From Siphonodentalium dalli (lineage: Eukaryota > Mollusca > Scaphopoda > Gadilida > Siphonodentaliidae): a stretch of 64,000 nt of DNA. This document shows, piece by piece, positions 33,010 to 44,597 of this stretch. How positions within the stretch are numbered: the stretch's first letter is position 1; the number at the start of each line of letters is the position of its first letter. The notes under the pieces are model-generated. The model made no database searches. It was given only the letters and a program-made list of their open reading frames with translations, and had not been told where the DNA came from. Position numbers and translations under genes: made by a program. Where the stretch lies: the NCBI GenBank assembly GCA_032622095.1, contig CP136061.1:54261762-54325761 (forward strand), written 5' to 3'.

Positions 33010-35592
33010 ACCCGTTTCCCATCTACATGTCATTGTTAACATCCATGACAAATCTCATTATGATCAGATCAAAGATACGACTTGTAGTCCGAGCCAAAGG
33101 ATTTAGTCATGCAAAGAGTAAAATCCAAGATGGCTGCTGGAAGAGATGTTTTTTTGGCCGAACGACCCCAAAATTACTCGTTCCCGTCTACATGTCAATA
33201 TTAACATCCATGACAAATTTCATGATGATCAGACGAACAGTACGACCTGTAGCCCATGCTAATAGATTGAATTTTGAAATCCAAGATGGCTGCTGGTGGC
33301 CATGTTTTTTTCGCCGAATGACTCCAAGATGCCTCGATCCCATCTACATGTTAATGTCAAAAGCCATTACAAATTTCATAATGATCCGACCAAATGTAGG
33401 ACCTGTAGCCCGTGCCAAAGGATTTAGTCAAACAAAGAGTAAAATCCAAGATGGCTGCTGGTGGCCATGTTTTTTGGCCGAACGACCCCAAAATTACTCG
33501 TTCCCATCTACATGTCAATATTAACATCCATGATAAATTTAATGATGATCCAACAAAAGATACAACCTGTAGCCCGTGCTAATGGATTGAATTTTGAAAT
33601 CCAAGATGGCCACTGGTGGCCATGTTTTTTGGCCGAACGACCCCACCATGACTCGTTCCCATCTACATGTCAATGTCAACAGCCATGACAAATCTCATAA
33701 TGATCTGACCAAAGGTACGACCTGTAGCCTGTGCCAAAGGATTTAGTCATGCAAAGAGTAAAATCCAAGATGGCTGCTGGTGGCCATGTTTTTTGGCCGA
33801 ACGACCCCAAAATGACTCGTTCCCATCTACATGTCAATATTAACATCCATGACAAATTTCATGATGATCAGATGAATAGTACGACATGTAGCCCGCGCCA
33901 ATGGATTTAATTTTGAAATTCAAGATGGCCACCATAGGCCATGTTTTAAGGCCGAATTAACCCAAAATGACTCGTTCCCATCTACATATCAATGTCAACA
34001 GCCATGACAAATCTCATAATGATCTGATCAAAGGTACGACCTGTAGCCTGTGCCAAAGGATTTAGTCATGCAAAGAGTAAAATCCAAGTTGGCTGCTGGC
34101 GGCAATATTTTTTGGCCGAATTACCCCAAAAGGACTCGTTCCCATCTACATGTCATTGTTAACATCCATGACAAATTTCCTGAAGATCCGACCAAAGCTA
34201 CGACCTGTAGCCCGCGCCAAAGGATTTAGTCATGCAAAGAGTAAAATCCAAGATGGCTGCTGGCGGCCATGTTTTTTGGCCGAACGACCCCAAAATGACT
34301 CGTTCCCATCTACATGTCAATATTAACATCAATGACAAATTTCATGATGATAAGACGAATAGTACGACATGTAGCCCGCGCCAATGGATTTAATTTTGAA
34401 ATCCAAGATGGCCACCATAGGCCATGTTTTTTGGCCGAATGACCCCAAAATGACTCGTTCCCATCTACATGTCAATGTCAACAGCCATGACAAATCTCAT
34501 AATGATCTGACCAAAGGTACGACCTGTATCCTGTGCCAAAGGATTTAGTCATGCAAGAGTAAAATCCAAAATGGCTGCTGGCGGCCATGATTTTTAGCCG
34601 AATGACCCCAAAAGGACTCGTTCCCATCTACATGTCATTGTTAATATCCATGACAAATTTCATGAAGATCCGACCAAAGCTACGACCTGTAGCCCGCGCC
34701 AAAGGATTTAGTTATGCTAAGAGTAAAATCCAAGATGGCTGCTGGCGGCCATGTTTTTTGGCCGAACGACCCCAAAATGACTCGTTCCCATCTACATGTC
34801 AATATTAACATCAATGACAAATTTCATGATGATAAGACGAATAGTACGACATGTAGCCCGCGCCAATGGATTTAATTTTGAAATCCAAGATGGCCACCAT
34901 AGGCCATGTTTTTTGGCCGAATGACCCCAAAATGACTCGTTCCCATCTACATGTCAATGTCAACAGCCATGACAAATCTCATAATGATCTGACCAAAGGT
35001 ACGACCTGTATCCTGTGCCAAAGGATTTAGTCATGCAAGAGTAAAATCCAAAATGGCTGCTGGCGGCCATGATTTTTAGCCGAATGACCCCAAAAGGACT
35101 CGTTCCCATCTACATGTCATTGTTAATATCCATGACAAATTTCATGAAGATCCGACCAAAGCTACGACCTGTAGCCCGCGCCAAAGGATTTAGTTATGCA
35201 AAGAGTAAAATCCAAGATGGCTGCTGGCGGCCATGTTTTTTTGCCGAACGACCCCAAAATGACTCGTTCCCATCTACATGTCAATATTGACATCCATGAC
35301 AAATAGCATGATGGTCAGACGAACAGTACGACCTGTATACCGCGCCAATGGATTTAATTTTGAAATCCAAGATGGCCGCCAGCGGCCATGTTTTTTGGCC
35401 GAATGACCCCAAAATGACTCGTTCCCATCTACATGTCAATGTCAACATTCATGACAAATTTCATAAAGATCAGACCAAGGTACGACCTGTAGCCCGAACC
35501 AAAGGAAATTGTTTACGGACACACAGACACACGGACGACGGATGCCAACCCATGGCAATAGCTCAAACTTACAAAGTAAGTTGAGCTAAAAA
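33010..35592 (-). mobile_element. Pearl-like P2 element, fifteen-monomer array, inverted
   Basis: Inverse of the 21027 family. Fifteen monomers of about 160 bp lie in order A-B-A-B-A and then B-A-A repeated with period 481-483 bp (type B starts near 33900, 34383, 34864, 35345). The array ends with cggacacacagacacacgg, then ccatggcaatagctcaaac and the closing hairpin acaaagtaagttgagct. Segments 34385-34866 and 34867-35348 look almost identical. The 165-codon frame at 33027-33524 only reads through monomers. Confidence 0.75.
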
Positions 35593-35758
35593 TTATATAT
35601 GTCTGGCAATAATTTGTCAAGCTTAATAGTTAGTCCCATGACTTCATGAAAAAGAATATTTATATGTTATTTCATAGGTGAGACTGAATCAAAACATATT
35701 TTGAAGTAATTTTTTATCAGACAGTCTTGCTTTGTTATACCTCTGGATGAATATTATT

Positions 35759-36590
35759 GTCCCCCCCCCCCGGAAAAATTAATTTTCGGGGGACTATAGA
35801 AACGGGCTCCGTCCGTCCGTCCGCTCTCACTAGAGCGTATACTTGTGGGGTGCGATGAAATTAATATTTTTTTTTACTAACTGTTTTATTCCACAAACAT
35901 CTCCGTTATTTCGTTAATATAACATTTCTCAGATTATGTAATACGTCTGAAATACGTATTTAGAGAAAATAAATATTTAGAAAAACGTAATATTAACGAA
36001 ATAACGGAGATGGTTGTAAAACAGTTTATGACACCACTATTGACCGGTGCACCCCACAAGTCATGCAAACAAAAGATCGCACCTCACAAGTACCATGTGG
36101 TGCGTATAGGCGTCCGTCCGTGCGTTCGTCCGTCACACTTTTGAGTACCTTCGTGGTGTAATCATCTCCTCCTACAGATTTCATCCCAGAGATTTTAAAC
36201 CTCAGAATTTTGTTGCCCATATATTGAAGATGTGCACCATGTATATAGATGACGGAAAAATTATTTGTTGACAGAGTTATTAACCCTTTTCGACTTAGAA
36301 CATTTCAACATTTTTTATAATTTTCTGTATGAGGATACCTTCATGGTGTAATCAGCTCCTCCTACAGTTTTTATCATAGATATTTGAAACTTTAGAGTAT
36401 TGTTACCCACATATTGGAGATGTGCAACATGTATATAGATGACGGAAATTATTTGTTTTGACAGAGTTATTAACCCTTTTCAACTTAGAAAATTTCAACA
36501 TTTTTTTTAATTTCTTTAACAAAGCGGCATCGACTTGCCATGTTTTCGGGGGACACTGTGGTCTGCTGACCTTTTATTTCTCTTTAGATG
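35759..36590 (+). mobile_element. Pearl-like P5 element (ccgaaaaattaattttcgg start)
   Basis: It begins with a C run and the hairpin ggaaaaattaattttcgg, then ggactatagaaacggg and a (TCCG)n microsatellite. Two monomers with 'gtaatca(g/t)ctcctcctaca' and 'gttattaacccttttc' follow. A fold-back MITE (35842-36090) splits the microsatellite. A cleaner copy is at 44097-44592. Confidence 0.6.
35842..36090. mobile_element. Fold-back MITE inserted in the P5 microsatellite
   Basis: The end cttgtggggtgcgat is matched by gatcgcacctcacaag at 36075-36090. Inner arms aactgttttattccac and acatctccgttatttcg are mirrored at 35990-36030. Absent from the sister copy at 44097, which gives the empty site. Confidence 0.6.
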
Positions 36591-37028
36591 GCCGACCAGT
36601 CAAAAAGAAGCTGAGATACAGATTTAACACTTTTCCTTTCAGTTAATTCACGTCCAACTCCTAAAACTGACACTTGACTGTGAAAGGTCCTTGGTTGACA
36701 TAGGGGCATAGATATGAAATTTAACACTTCCCACCCACCTTTCTCCAAGAGAAAGTATGCTGTTGAATTTAAGTTTTGTACCAATATATAGAATCCTATA
36801 TATTATCATAGTTCTGATATATGTCAGTTATATATTATATTAATCCTTTTCGTCTATGTGCTCTCATGTGGCTAATAATAATGTCAGCACTATTATTAAT
36901 TTTGGAGAAAATTTTTTGTTGATAACATTTCGGGCACTGCAGCAGTAGCGTTTACATAACAAAAGTTTTAACATGTGACATCTCCTCATTGGACAGTCAT
37001 CAATAATAAGAATAATAACAAACATGTA
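36591..37028. other. Intergenic, nothing recognised
   Basis: No element or gene could be supported. Confidence 0.35.
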
Positions 37029-37225
37029 TATAAGGATGTAACCGCGAGGTGAGTGGTCATAACATGGATGTAAAACCCTCCACATGACAGTTAATCCTTA
37101 TATTTATATACATTTAGCGAAAAAGCCACTTTTGTAAATGTATTTAAATCGAAAAGTGTATCGTGAAAAAAACAGCCCAAAATATCCCATGGCACCCTTG
37201 GCAAAAGTTAACAGGAACAATTTAT
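37029..37225. repeat. Second copy of the 2480-2780 repeat
   Basis: Shares 'ggatgtaaccgcgaggtg', 'catgacagttaatcctta', 'tacatttagcgaaaaag' and 'cacccttggcaaaagtt' with 2563-2750. The palindrome arms are mostly lost. Confidence 0.65.
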
Positions 37226-37231
37226 CTTATA

Positions 37232-37338
37232 GTAGAAACAGCCAATCACCGCTCAGTGTTAGAATCGAGGTCCTCATTTTAATATTCATTATAACCTTAC
37301 CTCGATTCTAACACTGAGCGGTGATTGGCTGTTTCTAC
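37232..37338. repeat. Perfect 40-bp inverted repeat
   Basis: Arms 37232-37271 and 37299-37338 are exact reverse complements, beginning gtagaaacagccaatc, with a 27-bp AT-rich loop. Part of the loop (aatattcat) is again mirrored at about 37366-37385. Confidence 0.8.
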
Positions 37339-38063
37339 CATGTCAGTCATGGAAAGGTCAGGTCACAATGAATATTAAAATTAGGAACTGTGTGACTTGA
37401 CAATTTTTTTTTTTAAGTTGGAATTATCGACAGATTTCTCCTCTATAAAAATTGTTTACTGACAATCCGTTGATTTGTATGAGTAAATAAATTATTAGCC
37501 GACAAGAAATCACTAAGTTCCAGATATTTAGTTGATCGTTTGACCGATTTTGAATGATAGTAAACTGTATGGGTGGTGAATTTAGAGACACGTGTCGGCC
37601 ATTGCTTCTGAGCCGGATCAATCCTAAAAAATACGCTCTCCGGAGACAATATTCGGTGGTTAAAATTTTATCAAATGCAACGTGTGTATGAATGTTTCTG
37701 ATGGGAGTTTGTGGTATTTATTGAAAGATGAATTCTTTGCCGATCTATCCGTGTATATATCGTTATCATTACTGGGGTGAATGGGCTAAATTTGTGCGAC
37801 TCCCGAGCGATGGTCAAACGTTGAATTTCTACACAGTGCCCCTTGTCTATATAATGTTCCATTAACGCGAAGAAGGCGCGTATATAGATGAGGCGTATAT
37901 GGGCAGTGCAAAATGGGGGGGGGGGCGGACAACGGAGCGCGTTACAGGCCCCTGTGCATCAAGCCACGAAGTAAACTCAGTAATTGCACGCTTTTGTCGT
38001 GTCTATATATGGTGATCAAAATAGGTTGATTAAATCTTCAAACAGAGACTTCATATGCCTCGA

Positions 38064-38260
38064 TGTCGTTTGTTGAACTTATTATCTGAACAATTCCCTC
38101 CAAACAACAGGACCTCTTCTGCACTTTTATTATATTTTGTCTGTTTATTTTTACTAAACGCCGCTCAGCGGATGAATAATAAATCATTCCGATGTAGTAT
38201 ATACTTTTATAACTACTGAATGGGAGAACTTATTCATTATAGAAAGGGGTAATTTAACGG
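38064..38260. repeat. Family H repeat copy
   Basis: Contains 'tgttgaacttattatctgaac', 'gaataataaatcattcc' and 'atacttttataact', matching 26430-26620. Confidence 0.45.
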
Positions 38261-38306
38261 TTAGGCCCTATTTAACCAAAATATGGATACATATCACATG
38301 CCATAA

Positions 38307-38700
38307 CTTTATTATAGGGTTCCGCTTGTCCGCTTCCGTCCGTCCATCCTTCAGTCCGTGGACACAACTTTGTCCGAGCTCGTATTCCTACATTTTTCAG
38401 TCAGTTTTATCTTAAAACTTGGCACATAGATCTAGTGCATTTGAAACTGTGCACGTGCGATTATGAGTTCGGTCCAACATTGTTTTATTGGAGTTATCCC
38501 CCTTTTTCGACTTATCCAACTTGTTTTAGTGGGGTTAACCCCCTTATTTACTTAGCAATGTTTTGCAACATGCATAACTTTGTCAGAGATTGTATAACTT
38601 ATGTGTGTTTGTTTGTTTGTTTTTTTGCTATCATTAATGTAGCGCAATTTCAATGCGGTGGTATCCGTATATAGTCCCACTACGACTGTCTCACCTCTTT
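38307..38700 (+). mobile_element. Diverged pearl-like P1 copy
   Basis: Has 'ccgtccgtccatcc', 'gtggacacaactttgtccgag', 'gtgcacgtgcgattatgag' and 'gagttatccccctttttcg', ending near 'agtcccactacgactgtctcacctc'. Older than the copies at 3911, 7000 and 58637. Confidence 0.55.
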
Positions 38701-38788
38701 TTTAAAACCATAATTAGATATATTATATAGTACGACATGCATGCATAATGCAACACAGGCCCATGGGGATAAATACCAGATATACAAA

Positions 38789-39211
38789 TATATGAGGGTA
38801 TCACCCCCCCCCCTTCCGGTACGCGGGATTCAGGGTGTTTTGAAGCCGTACGCGGGATTCATACCCCCGAATTAACTGGTATTCAGGTTCAAGCAAAACA
38901 TCTTGGACGCAGGTTTTGATGGCGCAAACTAATATTTTTGTGCTAGTTATCTGTATGAATGAGTGGATAGAATAGCTTTTTGGGCATATTCGACCACCAT
39001 GCCATCATAAAGTATCATTAATCGTATCATAAGGCCTCGACATAACGCCCATTATAACGCGACCGGCGTCAATTTGTATGTCATTTATCGCATATTATTT
39101 CTTAACGCGTATTCAGGATTCACCGCCCAAAATTAACTGGTATTCAGGATTCACCCCCCAAAATGAACTGGTATTCATGATTCAGGGGGGGGGGGTGATA
39201 CCCTCATATAT
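38789..39211. mobile_element. MITE with C/G-tract TIRs and AACTGGTATTC repeats
   Basis: The ends tatgagggtatcaccccc and gggggtgataccctcata are perfect inverses, each running into a homopolymer. Inside, 'aactggtattcaggattca' and 'gtacgcgggattca' phrases are repeated, three on one side and two or three on the other. A relative with 'aactggtattccgtattcc' is at 41578-41965. Confidence 0.6.
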
Positions 39212-40619
39212 ACTATAACAGTCACTGGTATATAGTATATATTGGTATATCTATATATATTCCCCAGGCGCCTGTGTAATGCATTACAATACTCCGCCAC
39301 TATATATTGGCCAGATAACATGCTGTGTGGGTGCGACGATTGTGTGAATGTTATATCCAAGGTTACGAATCCCAAATATTAGCCTTTCAAATAATGAATC
39401 TTGTTCAACTAATATTGATGATGTAGTTTTATCAGCGCCGTCAATTTGTCGTGATGCCAATTTCCGATACCCAAAATGATGTAACGGATAAATTCAAACT
39501 GCTGACTGGGTTACATGAATTGATAACATTTGTCTTATATGCAAAAGCAGCAAAACCAAATGGGAGCAAACTCCCAGTGTTTGCTGCCATTGATTAAAAC
39601 GGTGTGTTATTTGCAAAGCCTGACTGTCAAAACTTTGCTGGGTAAGTTAGAATTCCTTTGGATAATTGGTATGGTATATGTCTAATTTGTATATTTGCCC
39701 CGGGGGAGGGGGTCTTTAAACAAATTTGCAGACACAGGGTCGAAAATATTTGTTTCAGCTATCTAACCACACACCCTCTGTGCAAATTTTATTCTGCGGG
39801 CCAACTTTTTGTGACACCCCCTCCCCCAATGAGAAAATAGATCAGGTTAAGTAAAAAAAATAAAATAATATCAGTCCGGTTCTTTCCAACAAGTGTTTTC
39901 TAGTCTATCGAATATATTCTTAGAACCCCCAAAACAGTGGAATGAAGTAACGTTTTCACAAACGAGATCATAAATGGCAAATAAACTAAATCTATTACTA
40001 TAAATTTATCACTGGTAGCCGGCTAGCTGCCTCTCACTCTCCCCCGACATTCAGTCGGAGGACTATAGTAACGATCCTTGTCCGTCCGTCGGGGCGTGTG
40101 TCTGCGAAAATATGAACTAGATTAACACATTTTCAATATCTTTGAAAATACGTACAATTCTAGTATGTATACTTGTTCTGTCTGATCTTTCCCCAGTTAT
40201 GAAGTAACGTACATCATATCAGTTTGATTTCTAACATGTATGACGTTTGATCAGTTAAGATACGCGACGATAACGCGTATAGTTTATTCGACATCTTCAT
40301 AATCTATGCCACAGTCAAACAACGCGGGTGTGTCTTGTGTGTATAAGTGATTATTAATTGATTTTGTGTGAAGCTGTCGACTGTTCAAGCAACGCATCCT
40401 AATTTGATGCAGCAAGTAATTTCATTGGCGCGATTCCTCCGTTTGAAATAATTTATTCCATATGAGTCGCTATACCTATAGATGTTAATTGTAATGAAAC
40501 ATTGGTCTAGTTTTTAGCAGACTGGTCAGTAATAAACATACCATTAAGGAACGCATTTGACCTTGGGCAATCGGAACTCACTTCGTCTGAATTTGTCGCC
40601 TGTCGTTGAAATTTCCGTG
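39212..40619. other. Intergenic, mostly unrecognised
   Basis: Contains a small pearl-like start at about 40036-40100 (ccccgacattcagtcgg, gtccgtccgtcgggg). The rest shows no gene or delimited element. Confidence 0.35.
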
Positions 40620-41373
40620 TTCGACGAGCGTGTGCCGAATGCTCCTCTGGTTGGAATTTTCCATTTCAGTGGTATAGGCTGCATGCACCTCGGCTGGAAA
40701 TGTCCTACATACTAGACAAGACCATTTATGAACATATGACCATATACTTCATGTACATGAATTACTATATATTTTTTAAGTTTCTAAATCTATACAGAAA
40801 TTTAAAAACTTTGAAAAAATATTTTTTTTTTATTGAAATTTGTTTTTAATTTAAAAAAGAAATAATTTTTTTTTTGTTGAACAGCAGATCAAAGTTTAAT
40901 CTAAAAAAAATAATAAAAAGTGAATTTCAATAAATTTGTTTAATTTTTTTAATCAAACTGGATAAAAGATTAAAATTGCACGAATCATATACATGGGTCT
41001 GTTTCAGCTTTTTAACATAAGGGCAAGTGCTGATGTGTTCACTTCGGAAGTCGATCTCGGGTAACAAATAATATTGATGTGGATAAAGTCTTTTTACCAG
41101 TGGGCGGTACTAACACTGTGGGTGTGGCCTCTGTGGACAGCTCAATTGCGCTGAAGCGCAATTAATTTTCAATTGCGCTGAAGCGCAATTGAATTGCGCT
41201 TCAGCACAATTATTAATAAATGTGAATTTGGCATCCCATAGATTTCGACGAACGTGTGCCAAATGCGCCTTGGGTTGGAATTTTCCATTTCAGTGGTAGG
41301 TTGCATGCACCTCGGTTGGAAATGTCCTACCAACTAGACATGACCATTTATGGACATATATGACCATGAATTA
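40620..41373. repeat. Direct repeat of about 130-150 bp bracketing an AATTGCGC cluster
   Basis: 40620-40770 and 41246-41373 share 'ttcgacga(g/a)cgtgtgcc', 'ggttggaattttccatttc', 'ctgcatgcacctcgg' and 'gaccatttatg(a/g)acatat'. Between them are an AT-rich block and an AATTGCGCTGAAGC palindrome cluster (41144-41218). Confidence 0.65.
41144..41243. repeat. Palindrome cluster AATTGCGCTGAAGC (copy 1)
   Basis: Three tandem short palindromes of the form AATTGCGCTNNAGCGCAATT are followed by 'ttattaataaatgtgaatttggcatcccata', a decayed version of the end of the element at 42741-43300. Confidence 0.65.
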
Positions 41374-41577
41374 CTAGATTCTCATCCATGTTCCACAACT
41401 TTTTTTGGAAAATTGGGGAGGGCGGGCGAATTATAATTCTTTTTATTTATTTATTTTTTTTAATTCTTGATCGGGCGCGAACATTAATGGCCGGGTGACA
41501 TGTCGACCGCCAATGTACCGTTAGCCTATACGCATCGGTGTGTGCACGCTAATTTAGTAAAGAACGCTACTGTCAAG

Positions 41578-41965
41578 GAGCCCCCCCCCCCTTTTCGTAC
41601 GCCGCATTCCATGCCCTGTTGTGATATACGCCGTATTCCGACCCCTCTGCTAGGAGGTATTCGGTATTCCAAAAATACCGGTATTCGTACGCCGACCTTC
41701 CAAAAAAACATATTATCCTAACATTTCCCTCAGTAAATCAAACTAATTCTGAAATTAAATTTTTTCTCATCTGCTTCATTTTCACGAACACCCCTCCAGT
41801 TGAATAATAGACTATTCCCATGTATACTTTTATTACTTTTAGATCCTTTTATCATCAATAAATTATCTTATCTGATCTTAACTGGTACTCCGTATTCCAT
41901 ATGGCTGTTAACTGGTATTCCGTATTCCACCCTCTGTGTTAAGTGGTATTCCGTATTCCAGGGGG
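41578..41965. repeat. Repeat with AACTGGTATTCCGTATTCC units
   Basis: A C run at 41580-41590 leads into 'cgtacgccgcattcc' and 'tacgccgtattccgacccc' units. After an interruption that contains family H sequence (41775-41840), three 'aactggta(c/t)tccgtattcc'-type units lead to a G run. Same plan as 38789-39211. Confidence 0.5.
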
Positions 41966-42740
41966 TGGGGTGGGGCCTCGTCCAGAGTCACCACATGCAT
42001 GGTTATAAAGTTACTCGGCCGTGGTAGCACCAGGACCAGTGCGTATATAAGGCTATAACCATCCTGCACTTAAATATCTACAGACATATATACAGATGAA
42101 TGATCTGGGGATCTTTTCACATTTCCCGCGGTTTCCACCTTTTATTGACGTCACTATTAACTGATTAGCCAATCACAACATTTGTTCCTGTTCCACATGG
42201 CGCCATACTATTAACCGGAATCCGATTTTCGTGGTATTTCCACTGGTCCACGTGGTCAGTCCTGTGCACGACAGGTCGGTCCTGACACCTCAACCAATTA
42301 TGTTATCTTTATCGACGATTCGGTGTTCTCCGTCTGTTAAACTATACAAACATAGATAGCCATACAACGACACACACTGTTGTGTTGTTTCTCATAGTGG
42401 AAGGTAATACAAGTTCACATCAGCCTGAGCAAGGCCGGAATAATTGTTAAGTCTAAGACTGAGGGTCGTGGGGGGGGGGGGGGGTGGTCGTTGGGGAGGG
42501 GTGGGTGGTGTCCGACTTATATTATAATCGAGGGAACATCATAAAACTCTCTGACTTAGTCCATTGTGATATTGAAATCATAATATTGTTGTTGGAGTTG
42601 AAGCGCAATTATTCCCATTTCACACTCCTGCCAACCGCCTCCGTTAGTGGTCTTAGTGGCCAGATGACTATAGTTGGCTCTGTGGAGCGCCTTTTGGATT
42701 GTACATATATGTAAAACCAAACTAATGGTGCGATATTCCT
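41966..42740. other. Intergenic, nothing recognised
   Basis: Contains a G13 run near 42471-42483. No exon or element could be supported. Confidence 0.35.
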
Positions 42741-43300
42741 TTATGGGAGGCCGTTTCCAAATTTATTAATAATTCCACTTAAGCATAATATAAAATTGCT
42801 TAATTGTGCTTTAGCACAATTACTAACATCTCTACCCAATTGAGCATAATTCAATTGTGCTTAAGCACAATAAACATATAACCAGCTTTCACCCCTTGAA
42901 GATAAAATGAGGTTCATAATCAGACTTGGCTGGTTGTTTTATCTTTTATGAAAAAAATATATCACCTGATACTGCCTGATAGTCTATATTCTATAAGAAT
43001 ACAGGGGGGTTTTCTTTATGCATGGTGCTCAATAATTGTGCTTACGTTCAATTACGGAGTTAATAATTCCACTTAAGCACAATTGTGTCTACATAATGTT
43101 TAATGAATTGTATTTAAGCGCAATTGAATTGCTATTTAAGTGCAATATAATTGCGCTTATCACAAATGGATTTCGTTTATGTACAACTAGCACAATTAAT
43201 TGTACTTAAGTTAAGCTCAATTAATTGTGCTTATGTGCAATTCAATTGCGTTTGCGGTTAAGTCCAGTTATTTATTAAATATGGAAACGGCCTCCCATAA
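42741..43300. mobile_element. TIR element filled with short AATT-type palindromes
   Basis: The ends ttatgggaggccgtttcc (42741) and ggaaacggcctcccataa (about 43283-43300) are perfect inverses. The interior holds at least eight degenerate palindromes of the type AATTGYGCTTNAGCRCAATT (for example 42808-42832, 42857-42873, 43068-43084, 43109-43160, 43190-43240). No coding sequence. No clear target duplication. Confidence 0.7.
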
Positions 43301-43354
43301 TTCTTAGCTATTTGGGTTTAAATATTTCATTATTTCTCGGATGGGACTGAAAGC

Positions 43355-43490
43355 ACCATTCATTTTTAATTGCGCTTCAGCACAATTGGATTATGCTTCA
43401 GTACAATTTGATTGTGACTGGGCTACATTGATTGCACTTCAGGCTCAGCATTTAAGTGCAATTAATAAAATGAAATTGGCCTCATATAAA
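43355..43490. repeat. Palindrome cluster (copy 3, decayed)
   Basis: Begins 'taattgcgcttcagcacaatt', has four further degenerate units and ends 'aataaaatgaaattggcctcatata', a decayed right end of the 42741-43300 element. Confidence 0.55.
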
Positions 43491-43863
43491 TATGAGACCA
43501 TTACAAATATTGTAGGCTTCTCAGCATAAGCGAAGAAACAAATGCCCCCATCATAAACAACCTGTATGGACAGATAAAATTCAGAGATAAAATATCTGAA
43601 ATTTAAGTTGAGATTGGTCTTTCATGCAATCGGGTGTCATTGGGAGGAACTGGAAAGCACACAAAACCAATTGAGATCAGTTCATTTCCATTGTTGTTCC
43701 CACCCCACCTCCCCGTAAGCATATTTTTGCAGATATACCTGAATTCACATGTCAGTTACATTCAGTTTAGCTAAATAGCACAAAAGGAAGATAAACTTAT
43801 TCTTGTATCTTGGAAAGTTTGTCAGTTGCAAGGGGTCAGTGGTTTCTATGTGCAATGGAGTTA

Positions 43864-44073
43864 CAGTAATGCCCTAAATAATCGACTCTTTAACCACAGC
43901 AGAATTATGGGTAACTTTTCAGGATTTAGTCGGAAATATGGCTTGTTGCCATTCATCGGAAAGCTCTCACTGAGCTTTCCAAGAATGGCAACAAGCCATA
44001 TTTCTAACTCAATCCTGAAAAGTTACCCATAATTCCGCTGTGGTTAAGGAGTCGATTATTTAGGGCATTACTG
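43864..44073. mobile_element. 210-bp palindromic MITE flanked by TA (copy 1)
   Basis: TA at 43862-43863 and 44074-44075 flanks CAGTAATGCCCTAAATA and its inverse. The two halves are near-perfect inverses throughout, with a very short centre (ctctcactgag). CAGT ends and TA duplication fit Tc1/mariner (pogo branch). Further copies: 48582, 49811, 57372 (half), 63087, and a solo end at 54914. Confidence 0.8.
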
Positions 44074-44096
44074 TATATCCCCAATGGAATTTTTTT

Positions 44097-44592
44097 TGTC
44101 TCCCGAAAAATTAATTTTCGGGGGACTATAGAAACGGGGTCCGTCCATCCGTCTGTCCGTTCGTCTGTCACACTTTTGAGTACCTTCATGGTGTAATCAT
44201 CTCCTACAGATTTCATCCCAGAGATTTGAAACTGCAGAATATTGTTGCCCATATATTGAAGATGTGCAACATGTATATAGATGACGGAAAAAATTTACGG
44301 AGTTATTAACCCTTTTCGACTTATAATTTTCTGTATGAGGGTACCTTCATGATGTAATCAACTCCTCCTACAGTTTTGATTGTAGATATTTGAAACTTCG
44401 GAGTATTGTTACCCACATATTGGAGATGTGCATCATGTATATAGATGACGGAATTTTTTTTTTTTTTACGGAATTATTAACCCTTTCGATTTAGAACATT
44501 TCAACATTTTTTTTTATTTCTTTAACAAAGCGGCATCGACTTGCCACATTGTCTGGGAACACTGTGGTCGGCTGATCTCTTATTCATCTAGA
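44097..44592 (+). mobile_element. Pearl-like P5 element, uninterrupted copy
   Basis: Hairpin cccgaaaaattaattttcgg, 'ggactatagaaacgggg', (TCCG)n microsatellite, then two monomers ('gtaatcatctcctaca'; 'gtaatcaactcctccta'), ending near 'tcatctag'. The TTAA MITE at 44598 follows immediately. Confidence 0.65.
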
Positions 44593-44597
44593 ATTAA

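Noticed and set aside
33027-33524. 165-codon open frame, the longest in the window
   Set aside because: It reads straight through 160-bp pearl-like monomers; the repeated amino acid phrases mirror the DNA repeat and appear in other frames of other monomers.
21027-35592. CRISPR-like array
   Set aside because: The regularly spaced repeats are 150-170 bp monomers of a eukaryotic mobile element without spacers; the host is an animal.
44004-44252. 82-codon minus-strand frame, also 36026-36220
   Set aside because: Both read through the same P5 pearl-like sequence and partly through the palindromic MITE.
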